Assembly (NCBI GenBank): GCA_025927765.1
Contig: JAICKU010000002.1
Coordinates: 51,853 to 115,852, forward strand
Reading direction: 5' to 3'
Origin: Burkholderiales bacterium
Lineage (GTDB): Bacteria > Pseudomonadota > Gammaproteobacteria > Burkholderiales > Casimicrobiaceae
Length of the DNA stretch: 64,000 bases
In this document: positions 39,422 to 47,135 of the stretch, piece after piece
How the letters are laid out: the number at the start of each line of letters is the position of its first letter
How positions within the stretch are numbered: position 1 is the stretch's first letter
The notes under the pieces: generated by a model
The model's input: the letters and a program-made list of their open reading frames with translations, nothing else
Database searches by the model: none
Told to the model about the DNA's origin: nothing
Position numbers and translations under genes: made by a program

Positions 39422-40224
39422 CAGGCAGCCGCCTCGGCGGTTGCGGCGTGGTGCGACGGCTGCCGCACGAGATCGAGCAAGCGGTCCCGCATGGCGTTGA
39501 ACGACGCGTTCGCGTTCATCGCCGTCCACGTGCGCGTCTCGCGCGCGAACGGCACGTCGACGATCGTGCGAATGCGCCCGGGCCCCGGCGTCATCACCGC
39601 GACGCGATCGCCGAGGAAGATCGCCTCCTCGACGCTGTGCGTGATGAACAGCACGGTGAGCCGCGAGCGGAGCGAAATGCGGATCAGCTCCTCCTGCAGT
39701 GCCATGCGCGTCTGCGCATCGACGGCGGCGAACGGCTCGTCCATCAGCATCACCTCGGGGGCGTTCGCGAGCGTGCGCGCCACCGCCACGCGCTGCTTCA
39801 TGCCGCCCGACAGCTCGTGCGGATACTTGTGCTCGACATCGTGCAGGTTCGCGATCGCAAGGAAGCGGCGCGCCTCGGCGTAGCGCTCCTTCCTCGCCAT
39901 GCCCCGGAGCTTCAGGCCGAGCGCGGCGTTGTCGAGCACGGTCATCCATGGCAGCAGCGCGTATTCCTGGAACACGACGCCGCGCTCGGCGCCGGGACCG
40001 GTGATGGCGCGCCCGTCCATCAGAATGCTGCCGTGCGTAGGCGCGAGGAAGCCGGCAATGGCCGAGAGCAGCGTCGACTTGCCGCAACCGCTCGGGCCCA
40101 CGATGCAGAGGAATTCGTCGGCGGCGATGCGCAGGTCGCAGTGCTCGACCGCCCGGTGCGTCGCGCCGGTCTCGGCGTTCACGTAGTCGAGCGCGAGCTG
40201 GTCGACGACGATCCTGGTGCTCAT
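39421..40224 (-). CDS. ABC transporter ATP-binding protein, NitT/TauT type
   Basis: 267 residues. Walker A CIVGPSGCGKSTLLSAIAG, Q-loop VVFQEYALLPWMTV, signature HELSGGMKQRVAVARTL, Walker B VMLMDEPFAAVDAQTR and the H-loop VLFITHSVEEAIFLGDRV are all intact. It belongs to the SsuB/TauB group. The start MSTRIVVDQLAL (40224) lies 7 bases after the GntR stop; the ORF track start overlaps gntR. Confidence 0.96.
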   Translation of the reverse strand: MSTRIVVDQLALDYVNAETGATHRAVEHCDLRIAADEFLCIVGPSGCGKSTLLSAIAGFLAPTHGSILMDGRAITGPGAERGVVFQEYALLPWMTVLDNAALGLKLRGMARKERYAEARRFLAIANLHDVEHKYPHELSGGMKQRVAVARTLANAPEVMLMDEPFAAVDAQTRMALQEELIRISLRSRLTVLFITHSVEEAIFLGDRVAVMTPGPGRIRTIVDVPFARETRTWTAMNANASFNAMRDRLLDLVRQPSHHAATAEAAA

Positions 40225-40231
40225 GACGACC

Positions 40232-40921
40232 TCACATGCCCAGCGCACGCCGCTCGGCCGCACGCAGGTGCTGCTCGAGCGCCGCCGCCGCCTGGTCCGG
40301 GTCGCGCGCCTTCATCGCCGCGATCACCGCGAGATGCTCCTCCATCGCCAGCGGAAGATAGCGCGGCGAGCGGCCGTGCAGGCGAATCATCTTGATCTTG
40401 TCGAAGTTCTGGCGGTGCGCGCTCGTCATGATCCGGTTGCCGACCGATTCGACGATCATGTCGTGCATGCCCCAGTCGACCTGCAGCGCGGCGTCGATGA
40501 GCCGCGGGTCGGTCTGCCCGCCACCGTCGAAGCGGCGCAACACCGACGTCGTCAGTTTCTCGAGCTCGCCGAGCGTGCCATCGTCGGCAACGGTCACGAA
40601 GTGGCGGATGGCGGCGGTCTCGAGGATCGCGCGGAACTGGAACGCCTCGTGGATCAGCGACACGCCGATGTCGGCGATCTGGATGCCGCGCTGCGGGATC
40701 AGCCGCACGAGGTTCTCGGCCTCGAGCCGCTTCAGCGCCTCGCGGGTGGGCCCGAGCGGGACGTCGAGCAGTTCGCACAGCTCACCCTGCGACACGAACT
40801 GGCCGGGCGCGAGGTTGCGCTTGAAGAGCTCCGCCTTGAACCGCTGGTACGCGACTTCGCGCATCAGCGATTTGGGCTTCGCCTTTCGCGCGCCCGGTGC
40901 CGAAAGGATCTCGCGTTTCAT
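40232..40921 (-). CDS. GntR-family regulator, FadR/FCD type, of the sulfatase-transporter island
   Basis: 229 residues. N-terminal winged helix with FVSQGELCELLDVPLGPTRE and ALKRLEAENLVRLIPQRG; C-terminal all-helical FCD domain (HEAFQFRAILETAAIRHFV, DWGMHDMIVESVGN, EEHLAVIAAMKARDPDQA) carrying the metal-binding Asp/His residues seen in FCD proteins. These usually repress catabolic operons and release on binding a carboxylate or sugar acid. It is the first gene of the minus arm and divergent from the substrate-binding protein gene, so it probably controls both arms. Confidence 0.9.
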   Translation of the reverse strand: MKREILSAPGARKAKPKSLMREVAYQRFKAELFKRNLAPGQFVSQGELCELLDVPLGPTREALKRLEAENLVRLIPQRGIQIADIGVSLIHEAFQFRAILETAAIRHFVTVADDGTLGELEKLTTSVLRRFDGGGQTDPRLIDAALQVDWGMHDMIVESVGNRIMTSAHRQNFDKIKMIRLHGRSPRYLPLAMEEHLAVIAAMKARDPDQAAAALEQHLRAAERRALGM

Positions 40922-40929
40922 CGTGCCAC

Positions 40930-40958
40930 TTGTCAGCCTGCGCTGCGTCCACTAGGAT
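40930..40958 (+). promoter_or_regulatory. Candidate sigma-70 promoter for the ABC substrate-binding protein gene
   Basis: TTGTCA (40930-40935), exactly 17 bp, TAGGAT (40953-40958), about 50 bases upstream of the ATG at 41011. Both hexamers match the consensus at 5 and 4 positions. The only promoter-like pair in the divergent spacer on this strand. Confidence 0.5.
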
Positions 40959-40961
40959 GCG

Positions 40962-40978
40962 ACTGAGATCTTACCAGT
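40962..40978. promoter_or_regulatory. Candidate GntR operator overlapping the start of transcription
   Basis: ACTGAGATCTTACCAGT, with outer ACTG/CAGT in perfect dyad symmetry around a 9-base centre. It lies just after the -10 box in the spacer between the two divergent arms, where a bound repressor would block transcription. No second copy was seen. Confidence 0.3.
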
Positions 40979-41010
40979 ATCCCGCGAGGGATCAAACGAA
41001 GGAGGAGTCG

Positions 41011-42042
41011 ATGGGCAAGCTTTCCCGCGCAGTCGTCGCCGGCCTCGCCGCCGCACTCTTGACCGGCACCGCACTCGCCGAGCAGCTTCGCGTGGCCGTG
41101 ACTTCGGCCGCAGAAAACGCACCGTTCTTCTCGGCGATGGAGCACGGTACGTTCTCGAAGCTCGGCCTCGACGTCAAGGTCGACGTGATGCCGAGCGGCG
41201 TGGAAATCTCCAACGCGCTCGCCAGCGGCAGCGTCGACGTGGGCCTGTTCGGCACGTTCCCGTTCCTGACGGCTGTTGCGCGCGGCGTGCCGGTCGTGCT
41301 GATCGGCCATACCTGGAACAACGCGCTCAACAACCCGCAGAGCGAAATCCTGTCGGTGATCGCGCGCGAAGGCTCCGGCGTGCCGGCCGGCGACCTGAAG
41401 GCGCTCAAGGGCAAGAAGGTCGGCGTCACGCGCGGCGCCGGCGGCGAGCCGTACATCGTGGGCCTGCTGAAGCAGGTGGGCCTGTCGCCCGACGACGTCA
41501 CGCTCGTCAACACTGCGCCTTCGAACATGGCGACGGCGCTCGCGAACAAGGACGTCGACGTGATCACGTCGTGGGAGCCGTGGCCGAGCGCGGCGCTCAC
41601 CAAGGTGCCGGGCGCGTACAAGGTGATCTACGGCGGCTGCAAGAGCTGCTACGACGCCGGCACCGTGGTCACGACGCGCACCGCGATCAAGGACAAGCCG
41701 AAGGAACTCGCGCTCTTCATCCAGGGGTATGCCGAGGGGCAGCACTGGGCGCGGCTGCACCGCGATGAGGCCGCGACGATCGCCACGCGCTGGATTCCGG
41801 GCCTCGACGAGGCGACGCTCAAGCTCGCGTTCAAGACGCTGCCCATCGACGTGCGGCTGTCGAAGAACACGATCGAGGGGTTCAAGGAATACAGCATTCC
41901 GCTGCTGCTGCGCGACAAGCGCATTCCGAAAGCCTTCGACCCGGCGCCTGCCGTCGACAACCAGTTCGTGGCGAAGGCGGAAAAGGCCGATCCCGAGGCG
42001 TTCTCGGACCTGAAGCCGATTCCGGCGGACAAGCGGCTGTAG
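41011..42042 (+). CDS. ABC transporter substrate-binding protein, NMT1/SsuA-like
   Basis: 343 residues. Cleavable signal peptide (AVVAGLAAALLTGTALAEQ). The mature protein has the NMT1/SsuA fold features APFFSAMEHGTFSKLGLDVK, ISNALASGSVDVGLFG and LKGKKVGVTRGAGGEPYIVG. Homologues bind taurine, alkanesulfonates, nitrate or thiamine precursors. The ATG at 41011 has a strong GGAGGAG 3-10 bases upstream; the ORF track start is too long. It is transcribed away from the regulator and faces the ABC permease/ATPase genes, with which it should form one uptake system. Confidence 0.92.
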   Translation: MGKLSRAVVAGLAAALLTGTALAEQLRVAVTSAAENAPFFSAMEHGTFSKLGLDVKVDVMPSGVEISNALASGSVDVGLFGTFPFLTAVARGVPVVLIGHTWNNALNNPQSEILSVIAREGSGVPAGDLKALKGKKVGVTRGAGGEPYIVGLLKQVGLSPDDVTLVNTAPSNMATALANKDVDVITSWEPWPSAALTKVPGAYKVIYGGCKSCYDAGTVVTTRTAIKDKPKELALFIQGYAEGQHWARLHRDEAATIATRWIPGLDEATLKLAFKTLPIDVRLSKNTIEGFKEYSIPLLLRDKRIPKAFDPAPAVDNQFVAKAEKADPEAFSDLKPIPADKRL

Positions 42043-42064
42043 CGCGCGTGACCACGCCCGCGCA

Positions 42065-42140
42065 GAAAGCAGGGTCAGACTCTACTTTTTTGCCGTGGCG
42101 TGCGCGATGCGCGCAAAAGTAGAGTCCGACCCCTGCTTTC
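42065..42140. repeat. Type I intergenic palindrome between the binding protein and sulfatase genes
   Basis: Left arm starting GAAAGCAGGGTCAGACTC and right arm ending GAGTCCGACCCCTGCTTTC, with near-perfect complementarity over about 28 bases (one A/G mismatch, one extra C, two extra T) around a loop of roughly 19 bases. Its right arm matches the elements at 14203 and 55631. It ends 5 bases before the sulfatase ATG, replacing any normal Shine-Dalgarno position. Confidence 0.85.
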
Positions 42141-42145
42141 CGGCG

Positions 42146-43627
42146 ATGACCAAGCGCCCCAACCTGCTGTTCCTGTTCTCGGATCAGCACACGCAACGGA
42201 TCGCCGGCTGCTACGGCGATCCCGTTGCGCACACGCCGAACCTCGATCGCCTCGCGCACGAAGGCGTCGCGTTCGACAACGTCTATTGCCCGTCGCCGCT
42301 TTGCGTGCCGAGCCGCATGTCGATGCTGACCGGCCGCTATCCGTTCGAGCAGGAATGCTGGACGAACGACGACTACCTGCGTTCGGATGCGGCCACGTGG
42401 GTGCATGCCGTGGGCGCGGCCGGTTATCGGCCGGCGCTCGCCGGGCGACTGCATTCGATGGGTCCCGATCAGTTGCACGGCTACGCCGAACGCATGGTCG
42501 GCGACCACAGCCCGAACTGGGGCGGCGTGCCGCGGCACGATCTCGGCGTGCTCGACAAGGCGAACGACCCGTGGCGCCAAAGCCTCGAGCGTTCCGGCGT
42601 GGGCCAGTCTGCCTATCAGGTGAAGGACGCGGAAACCGCGGCCGCTGCCTGCGCGTACCTACGCGAGCGCAGCCGTGACCGACGCACCGGCAGGCTCGAC
42701 CCGTTCTGCCTGACCGTCGGCTTCCTGTTGCCGCATCCGCCCTATGTCGCGTGGCGCAGCGACTACGAGCGCTTCGCGGGTCGCGTACCACCGCCGACGT
42801 TCGGCGAACCGCCCTCCCCCACGCATCCCTGGGAAGCGTGGTGGCGCAACAATCGCAACATCGCCGACGTCGATGTCCCCACCGCGGAGCGCGCGCGCAC
42901 CGCGTATTACGCGCTCGTGTACCGCCTCGACGCGCTGATCGGCGACGTGCTGCAATGCCTCGCAGACGAAGGCCTCGACGACGACACGCTCGTCGTCTAC
43001 ACCACCGACCACGGCGATCAACTGGGTGAGCGCGGCCTGTGGTGGAAGCACACGCTCTACGAGGACTCGATCCGCGTGCCGCTGCTCATGCGCTGGCGCG
43101 AGCGACTGCCGGCCGGCGAGCGCCGCGGGAACGTCGCGAACCTGATCGACGTTGCGGCGACGATGGTCGACGCGCTCGGCGGACCGGCGTTGCCGCATGG
43201 CCGCGGCCGCAGCCTGCTTGGCGCGGCTCGCGATGCAGGCGCGTCGTGGAGCGACGAAGCGTTCTCCGAGCACTGCACCGATCGGGTACCCGCATGGACG
43301 GGGGGTCGCCCGACGCAGCAGCGCATGGTTCGCGCGGGGCGCTACAAGTTGATTCATTCGCACGGCGATCCGTCGCAATTGTTCGATCTCGCCACCGATC
43401 CCCACGAGCGACACGATCTCGCCGGCAATGCGCAATACGCCGACGTGCGCGCGCATCTCGAAGCGCGCGTGCTCGACGGCTGGGATCCGGACGCGATCGC
43501 GCGGCGCATCGTCGAGCGGCGCCAGGACAAGGACGTCATCGACGCGTGGGCGCGACAGGTGCGCCCGCCCGACGAGTTCCGCTGGAACCTGCTGCCGGAA
43601 CACAACCGGCTCGATCCCGTCGGTTGA
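42146..43627 (+). CDS. Type I formylglycine-dependent sulfatase (choline-sulfatase-like branch)
   Basis: 493 residues, start MTKRPNLLFLFSDQH at 42146. The FGly motif is PSPLCVPSRMSMLTGRYP with Cys53 (C-x-P-S-R). Metal ligands are in LFLFSDQHTQ at the N-terminus and VVYTTDHGDQLGERGLWWKH. Sequence style resembles the BetC/choline-sulfatase or phosphonate-monoester-hydrolase branch, different from the longer sulfatase at 34171. No signal peptide, so cytoplasmic. With that sulfatase on the other arm, the island has two desulfation enzymes. No betaine genes are adjacent, so choline-O-sulfate is not supported. Confidence 0.9.
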   Translation: MTKRPNLLFLFSDQHTQRIAGCYGDPVAHTPNLDRLAHEGVAFDNVYCPSPLCVPSRMSMLTGRYPFEQECWTNDDYLRSDAATWVHAVGAAGYRPALAGRLHSMGPDQLHGYAERMVGDHSPNWGGVPRHDLGVLDKANDPWRQSLERSGVGQSAYQVKDAETAAAACAYLRERSRDRRTGRLDPFCLTVGFLLPHPPYVAWRSDYERFAGRVPPPTFGEPPSPTHPWEAWWRNNRNIADVDVPTAERARTAYYALVYRLDALIGDVLQCLADEGLDDDTLVVYTTDHGDQLGERGLWWKHTLYEDSIRVPLLMRWRERLPAGERRGNVANLIDVAATMVDALGGPALPHGRGRSLLGAARDAGASWSDEAFSEHCTDRVPAWTGGRPTQQRMVRAGRYKLIHSHGDPSQLFDLATDPHERHDLAGNAQYADVRAHLEARVLDGWDPDAIARRIVERRQDKDVIDAWARQVRPPDEFRWNLLPEHNRLDPVG

Positions 43628-43630
43628 AAT

Positions 43631-43687
43631 GCCCCCGCGCTCGCTTCGCTCACTGCCCCCAATGGGGGCGCGTCAGTGGCTCGGGGC
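43631..43687. repeat. REP-like nested palindrome after the sulfatase gene
   Basis: Nested dyads: GCCCC...GGGGC (outer, 43631-43635 and 43683-43687), CACTG...CAGTG (43651-43655 and 43674-43678), and a core GCCCCC-AAT-GGGGGC hairpin (43655-43669). The string GCTCGCTTCGCTCACTGCCC is of a type I recall as widely repeated in Burkholderiales intergenic DNA. It starts 4 bases after the sulfatase stop and ends 5 bases before the next start. It may work as a transcript-stabilising or terminating hairpin. Confidence 0.7.
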
Positions 43688-43692
43688 CTGAC

Positions 43693-44670
43693 GTGACGTC
43701 CGGCGACGAGAAACGCTGGCCGCGCGTCGGCCTGGGCTGTGCCGCACTCGGCACACCCGCGCCGGGCCTCGCCGACTCGACGGCCGTCGCCGTGATCGAG
43801 GCGGCGATCGTGCGTGGCATCCGCTTCTTCGACGTGGCGCCTCTCTACGGCGGCGGACTCGCCGAGATGCGCCTCGGCCGCGCGCTCGCGGGACTCCCGC
43901 GCGACGACTACGTGCTGTGCACGAAGACCGGCGTAACGCGACCGTTCGGCGAGCCTCCGCTGCCCAAGGGGGCGACGCGCCGTCGCGCACACGACGTGTG
44001 GGACTACAGCGCCAGCGCGACACGCGCGTCGATCGAGCGCAGCCTCGAGCGGCTGCGCGTCGACCGCCTCGACGTCGCGCATCTGCACGACACCGAGGAC
44101 CATCTCGACCGCTGCCTCGACGCGCATGGCGAACTCGCGCGCCTTCGCGACGAAGGCGCCGTCGGCGCGATCGGGATCGGGTCGAACTGCGTCGAACCCG
44201 TCGCGCACCTGCTCACGCAAGCGCCGTTCGACGCGTTCCTGATCGCCGGCTGCTACACGCTGCTCGATCAGTCCGCGCGAACGCTGATCGACGATGCGCA
44301 CGCGCGTGGCCTTCGCGTCGTCGCGGGTGGCGTGTTCAACTCCGGCATTCTCGCGCGCTGGCCGCATCCGGCGCCGACGTTCGGCTATTCGCCGGCGGAC
44401 GAAGCCACGCTCGCCCGCACTGCGCGCATCGCCGCGCTCTGCGCTGCGCACCGCGTCCCCATCGCGGCGGCCGCGCTGCAGTTCGTGACGGCCAACCCCG
44501 CGATCGACACGGTGTTGCTCGGCCCGCGCAGCCTCGTCGAACTCGACGCGAACCTCGCGGCGCTGCGCTTTCCGATCCCGGAGGCGCTGTGGTCCGCGCT
44601 CGAGGCTGAAGCCATCATTCCGCGCGGCAGCCCGCGGCGATCGCACGCGCCGGACGACGCACTCGCGTGA
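43693..44670 (+). CDS. Aldo/keto reductase (D-threo-aldose/L-fucose dehydrogenase-like)
   Basis: 325 residues from a GTG at 43693, the first in-frame start after the REP-like repeat. Catalytic tetrad positions: Asp and Tyr in IRFFDVAPLYGGGLAEMRLG, Lys in VLCTKTGVTRPFG, His in VAHLHDTEDHLD. The NADP-binding end is TVLLGPRSLVELDANLAAL. This subgroup oxidises L-fucose, L-galactose or D-arabinose to lactones; the lactonase-like gene next door fits that chemistry. Its stop overlaps the next gene region by 4 bases if the GTG at 44667 is used. Confidence 0.85.
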   Translation: MTSGDEKRWPRVGLGCAALGTPAPGLADSTAVAVIEAAIVRGIRFFDVAPLYGGGLAEMRLGRALAGLPRDDYVLCTKTGVTRPFGEPPLPKGATRRRAHDVWDYSASATRASIERSLERLRVDRLDVAHLHDTEDHLDRCLDAHGELARLRDEGAVGAIGIGSNCVEPVAHLLTQAPFDAFLIAGCYTLLDQSARTLIDDAHARGLRVVAGGVFNSGILARWPHPAPTFGYSPADEATLARTARIAALCAAHRVPIAAAALQFVTANPAIDTVLLGPRSLVELDANLAALRFPIPEALWSALEAEAIIPRGSPRRSHAPDDALA

Positions 44671-44684
44671 CGCGCGAATCGAGC

Positions 44685-45521
44685 ATGCGCATCGACGCGC
44701 ACGTCCACTACTGGAAGCCCGAATGCGGCTTCGATAACCGGCCGATCAAGGACCACGAAGCCTATCGACGGGATTTCCTGCCGCGCGATCTCGAACCCGA
44801 GCTCGCCGCGAACCGCATCGACGGCGTGCTGCTCGTGCAGACCGCGCCGCAAACGGAGGAGACCGACTGGCTGATCGCGCTCGCCGAGCATGACGCCCAC
44901 ATCGTCGGCGTCACCGCGTGGGTCGACCTCGGCGCCGGGCACGTCGACTTCACTGCCCTCTGCGCGCGCCCGAAAATCGTCGGCATCCGCGCGCAGTTGC
45001 GGCGCATCGCCGATCCCGCGTTCGTCGCGGGCCCCGACGTCGTGCGCAATCTCGGGGTGGCGCTCGAAGCCAAGCTCGGCGTCACGATCCTCGCCGAGCC
45101 GCGGCATTACCCGTACGTCCGTGACGTGCTGCGCAAGCTTCCCGCGGGACCGATCACGCTCAATCACCTCGGCCTCGTCTTCCCCGACACCGATCGCGAC
45201 GCGTGGCGCGAAGCGATGCGCGCGTTCGCGACGCGCGATCGCCTGTTCGTGCAGCTCTCCGGCCTGCCGTTCCTGTTCGGCGAGCGCTGGCGGGGGCTGC
45301 AGGCGAAAGCGATCGTCGACGACGCGTTCGCGATCCTCGGCCCCGAGCGCCTGATGTTCGCGAGCGACTGGCCGATGCTCACGCGCTTCGCGACGTACGG
45401 CGACTGGGTACGCTATGTCGACGACTATCTCGACGCGCACGACTTCGCCGCCGACGCGCGCGACGCCCTCTTTTCCCGCAACGTCCATCTCGCCAATCCC
45501 CTGCTGGAGAACCGCTCATGA
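44685..45521 (+). CDS. Amidohydrolase-2 family lactonase (L-fuconolactonase-like)
   Basis: 278 residues from ATG 44685 (MRIDAHVHYW); a GTG at 44667 overlapping the upstream stop is the alternative. TIM-barrel metal-dependent hydrolase: HVHYW motif near the N-terminus, GPITLNHLGLVFPD, and the C-terminal Asp in LMFASDWPMLT. COG3618 members hydrolyse sugar lactones such as L-fucono-1,5-lactone or 4-sulfomuconolactone. The preceding aldose dehydrogenase supports a sugar lactone. It overlaps the isomerase gene by 4 bases (ATGA). Confidence 0.85.
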   Translation: MRIDAHVHYWKPECGFDNRPIKDHEAYRRDFLPRDLEPELAANRIDGVLLVQTAPQTEETDWLIALAEHDAHIVGVTAWVDLGAGHVDFTALCARPKIVGIRAQLRRIADPAFVAGPDVVRNLGVALEAKLGVTILAEPRHYPYVRDVLRKLPAGPITLNHLGLVFPDTDRDAWREAMRAFATRDRLFVQLSGLPFLFGERWRGLQAKAIVDDAFAILGPERLMFASDWPMLTRFATYGDWVRYVDDYLDAHDFAADARDALFSRNVHLANPLLENRS

Positions 45522-46210
45522 AGCGATCGCAGATCAACGCCGCCATCGAGAACGCGCATCGCGCGTTGCGCGAGCACGGCATCCGCCTGCCTGAATACGG
45601 GTACTGGAGCCCGGACGACTGGCGCCGCAATGCAGGGCCCGGGCATCACCGCATCTACGAGAACATGCTCGGCTGGGCGTGCACCGATTTTGGCCAGGGC
45701 GACTTCGATCGCTGCGGCATCACGATGTTCGACGTCCGCAACGGCACGCCGGAGCCCAATCTCGGCACACCGTACGGCGAAAAGATCTTCGTGCTGAAGC
45801 CCGGTCAGCGCCTGCCGTTCCACTTTCACTACAACAAGACCGAGGACATCATCAGCTACGCCGGCGGCACGCTGATGATCGAGCTCTACAACGCGAATCC
45901 CGACGAGACGATGGACGAGACGACGCCCGGTGTCGTGTATTGCGACGGTGTGCGAAAGCCGTTCGAGCCGGGGCAGATCTTCGAGATCCCGCACGGGCAG
46001 AGCCTGACGATCGTGCCCCGGCTTTATCACCGGTTCTGGGCAAAGGACGACGGCGCGGTGCTCGTCGGCGGCGAAATCTCGACGATCTCGGTCCCCAGGA
46101 CGGACAACAAGTTCACCGCGGGCGGCCGGCGCTTCGTGCCCATCGAGGAGGACGTCGAGCCCACGTACCTGCTGAACGTCGACTACGACAAGCTGCACGA
46201 GGTGGCGTGA
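45518..46210 (+). CDS. D-lyxose ketol-isomerase family protein
   Basis: 230 residues. Cupin fold of the enterobacterial D-lyxose isomerase family (DUF1498): N-terminus MKRSQINAAIENAHRALREHG and LPEYGYWSPDDWR; metal ligands in GQRLPFHFHYNKTEDIISY (two His and Glu) and a later His in VPRLYHRFWAKDD. Such enzymes interconvert D-lyxose and D-xylulose or D-mannose and D-fructose. Here the real substrate could be the desulfated sugar of this island. Coupled to the lactonase gene by an ATGA overlap. Confidence 0.88.
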   Translation: MKRSQINAAIENAHRALREHGIRLPEYGYWSPDDWRRNAGPGHHRIYENMLGWACTDFGQGDFDRCGITMFDVRNGTPEPNLGTPYGEKIFVLKPGQRLPFHFHYNKTEDIISYAGGTLMIELYNANPDETMDETTPGVVYCDGVRKPFEPGQIFEIPHGQSLTIVPRLYHRFWAKDDGAVLVGGEISTISVPRTDNKFTAGGRRFVPIEEDVEPTYLLNVDYDKLHEVA

Positions 46211-46211
46211 C

Positions 46212-46985
46212 ATGACGCGTCGGCTCGAAGGACGCGTCGCGATCGTCACCGGCGCCGCCGCGGGCATCGGCGCGGCGATCGCACGGCTCTATTGCGTCGA
46301 GGGCGCGTACGCGGTGATCGCCGACATCGACGGGACCGCCGCCGAGCGCGCCGCCGATGCGATCGGCGCGCAGGCGATGCCGATGCAGCTCGACGTGACG
46401 AACGAAGCCGACGTGCAGCGCACGGTGGCCGCGGCGCGGGAGCGCTTCGGGCGCATCGACATCCTCGTCAACAACGCGGGCATCATGCGCAAGTCGTACG
46501 TGGTCGACATGCCCGAGGCGATGTGGCGCGCCGTGCTCGACGTGAACCTGACCGCGACGTTCCTGTGCAGCAAGGCGGTACTGCCGGCGATGATCGAGGC
46601 GAAGCGCGGCCGCATCGTCAACATCGCCTCGATCGCCGGCAAGGTCGGCGAGCCCACGGCGAGCGCATACAGTGCGGCCAAGTGGGGCGTGATCGGCTTC
46701 ACGCGCTCGCTCGCGCTCGAAGTCGCGCGTCACAACATCCTCGTCAATGCGATCTGCCCGGGCCCGATTCCCACGGCGCTTGGCGAGCAGGGCTGGCGCG
46801 AGGGCGCGCTCGTGGAAGGCGTCGGGCTCGACAAGGTGATGGCGCGGGTCGGCAGCCGCGCGCCGCTCGGCCGCCTCGGCACGGTCGAGCAGGTCGCGAA
46901 GATGGCGCTGTTCGTGGCCTCCGACGATTGCGATTTCACCACCGGCTCGGCGTTCAACGTCGACGGGGGCATCGTGATGACGTAG
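46212..46985 (+). CDS. SDR-family NAD(P)-dependent dehydrogenase
   Basis: 257 residues, classical SDR: VAIVTGAAAGIGAAIARLY, LVNNAGIMRKSY, the catalytic NIASIAGKVGEPTASAYSAA with YSAAK, and the C-terminal GSAFNVDGGIVMT. It starts one base after the isomerase stop and closes the plus arm of the island. Similar enzymes oxidise sugars, sugar acids or 2-keto-3-deoxy acids; no finer call is possible. Confidence 0.88.
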   Translation: MTRRLEGRVAIVTGAAAGIGAAIARLYCVEGAYAVIADIDGTAAERAADAIGAQAMPMQLDVTNEADVQRTVAAARERFGRIDILVNNAGIMRKSYVVDMPEAMWRAVLDVNLTATFLCSKAVLPAMIEAKRGRIVNIASIAGKVGEPTASAYSAAKWGVIGFTRSLALEVARHNILVNAICPGPIPTALGEQGWREGALVEGVGLDKVMARVGSRAPLGRLGTVEQVAKMALFVASDDCDFTTGSAFNVDGGIVMT

Positions 46986-47014
46986 GCGATGCCGCTCCAG
47001 CGCGGCTTCCCCGG

Positions 47015-47043
47015 CTGACCCCGAAGGCGTTCGGGCGTAAGAT
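47015..47043 (+). promoter_or_regulatory. Possible promoter of the indolepyruvate oxidoreductase gene
   Basis: CTGACC (47015-47020), 17 bp, TAAGAT (47038-47043) in the 150-bp spacer after the SDR gene. Four of six matches to each hexamer. The -35 lies within a CTGACCCCGAAGG string that also resembles the arms of the dispersed palindromes, so this could be repeat remnant instead. Confidence 0.3.
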
Positions 47044-47135
47044 TCGCTTATGGGCAAGTGACACGATCGCTTCGCCTCAAGGCCGCGCCCACCCGTCGCG
47101 GCGCGATCCGGAACACGATTCTTGGAGCCTTGCCG

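Noticed and set aside
33479-46985. Choline-O-sulfate utilisation operon (betC with betABI)
   Set aside because: The 42146 sulfatase resembles that branch, but no betaine dehydrogenase, choline dehydrogenase or BetI gene is present; the neighbours are sugar-type enzymes.
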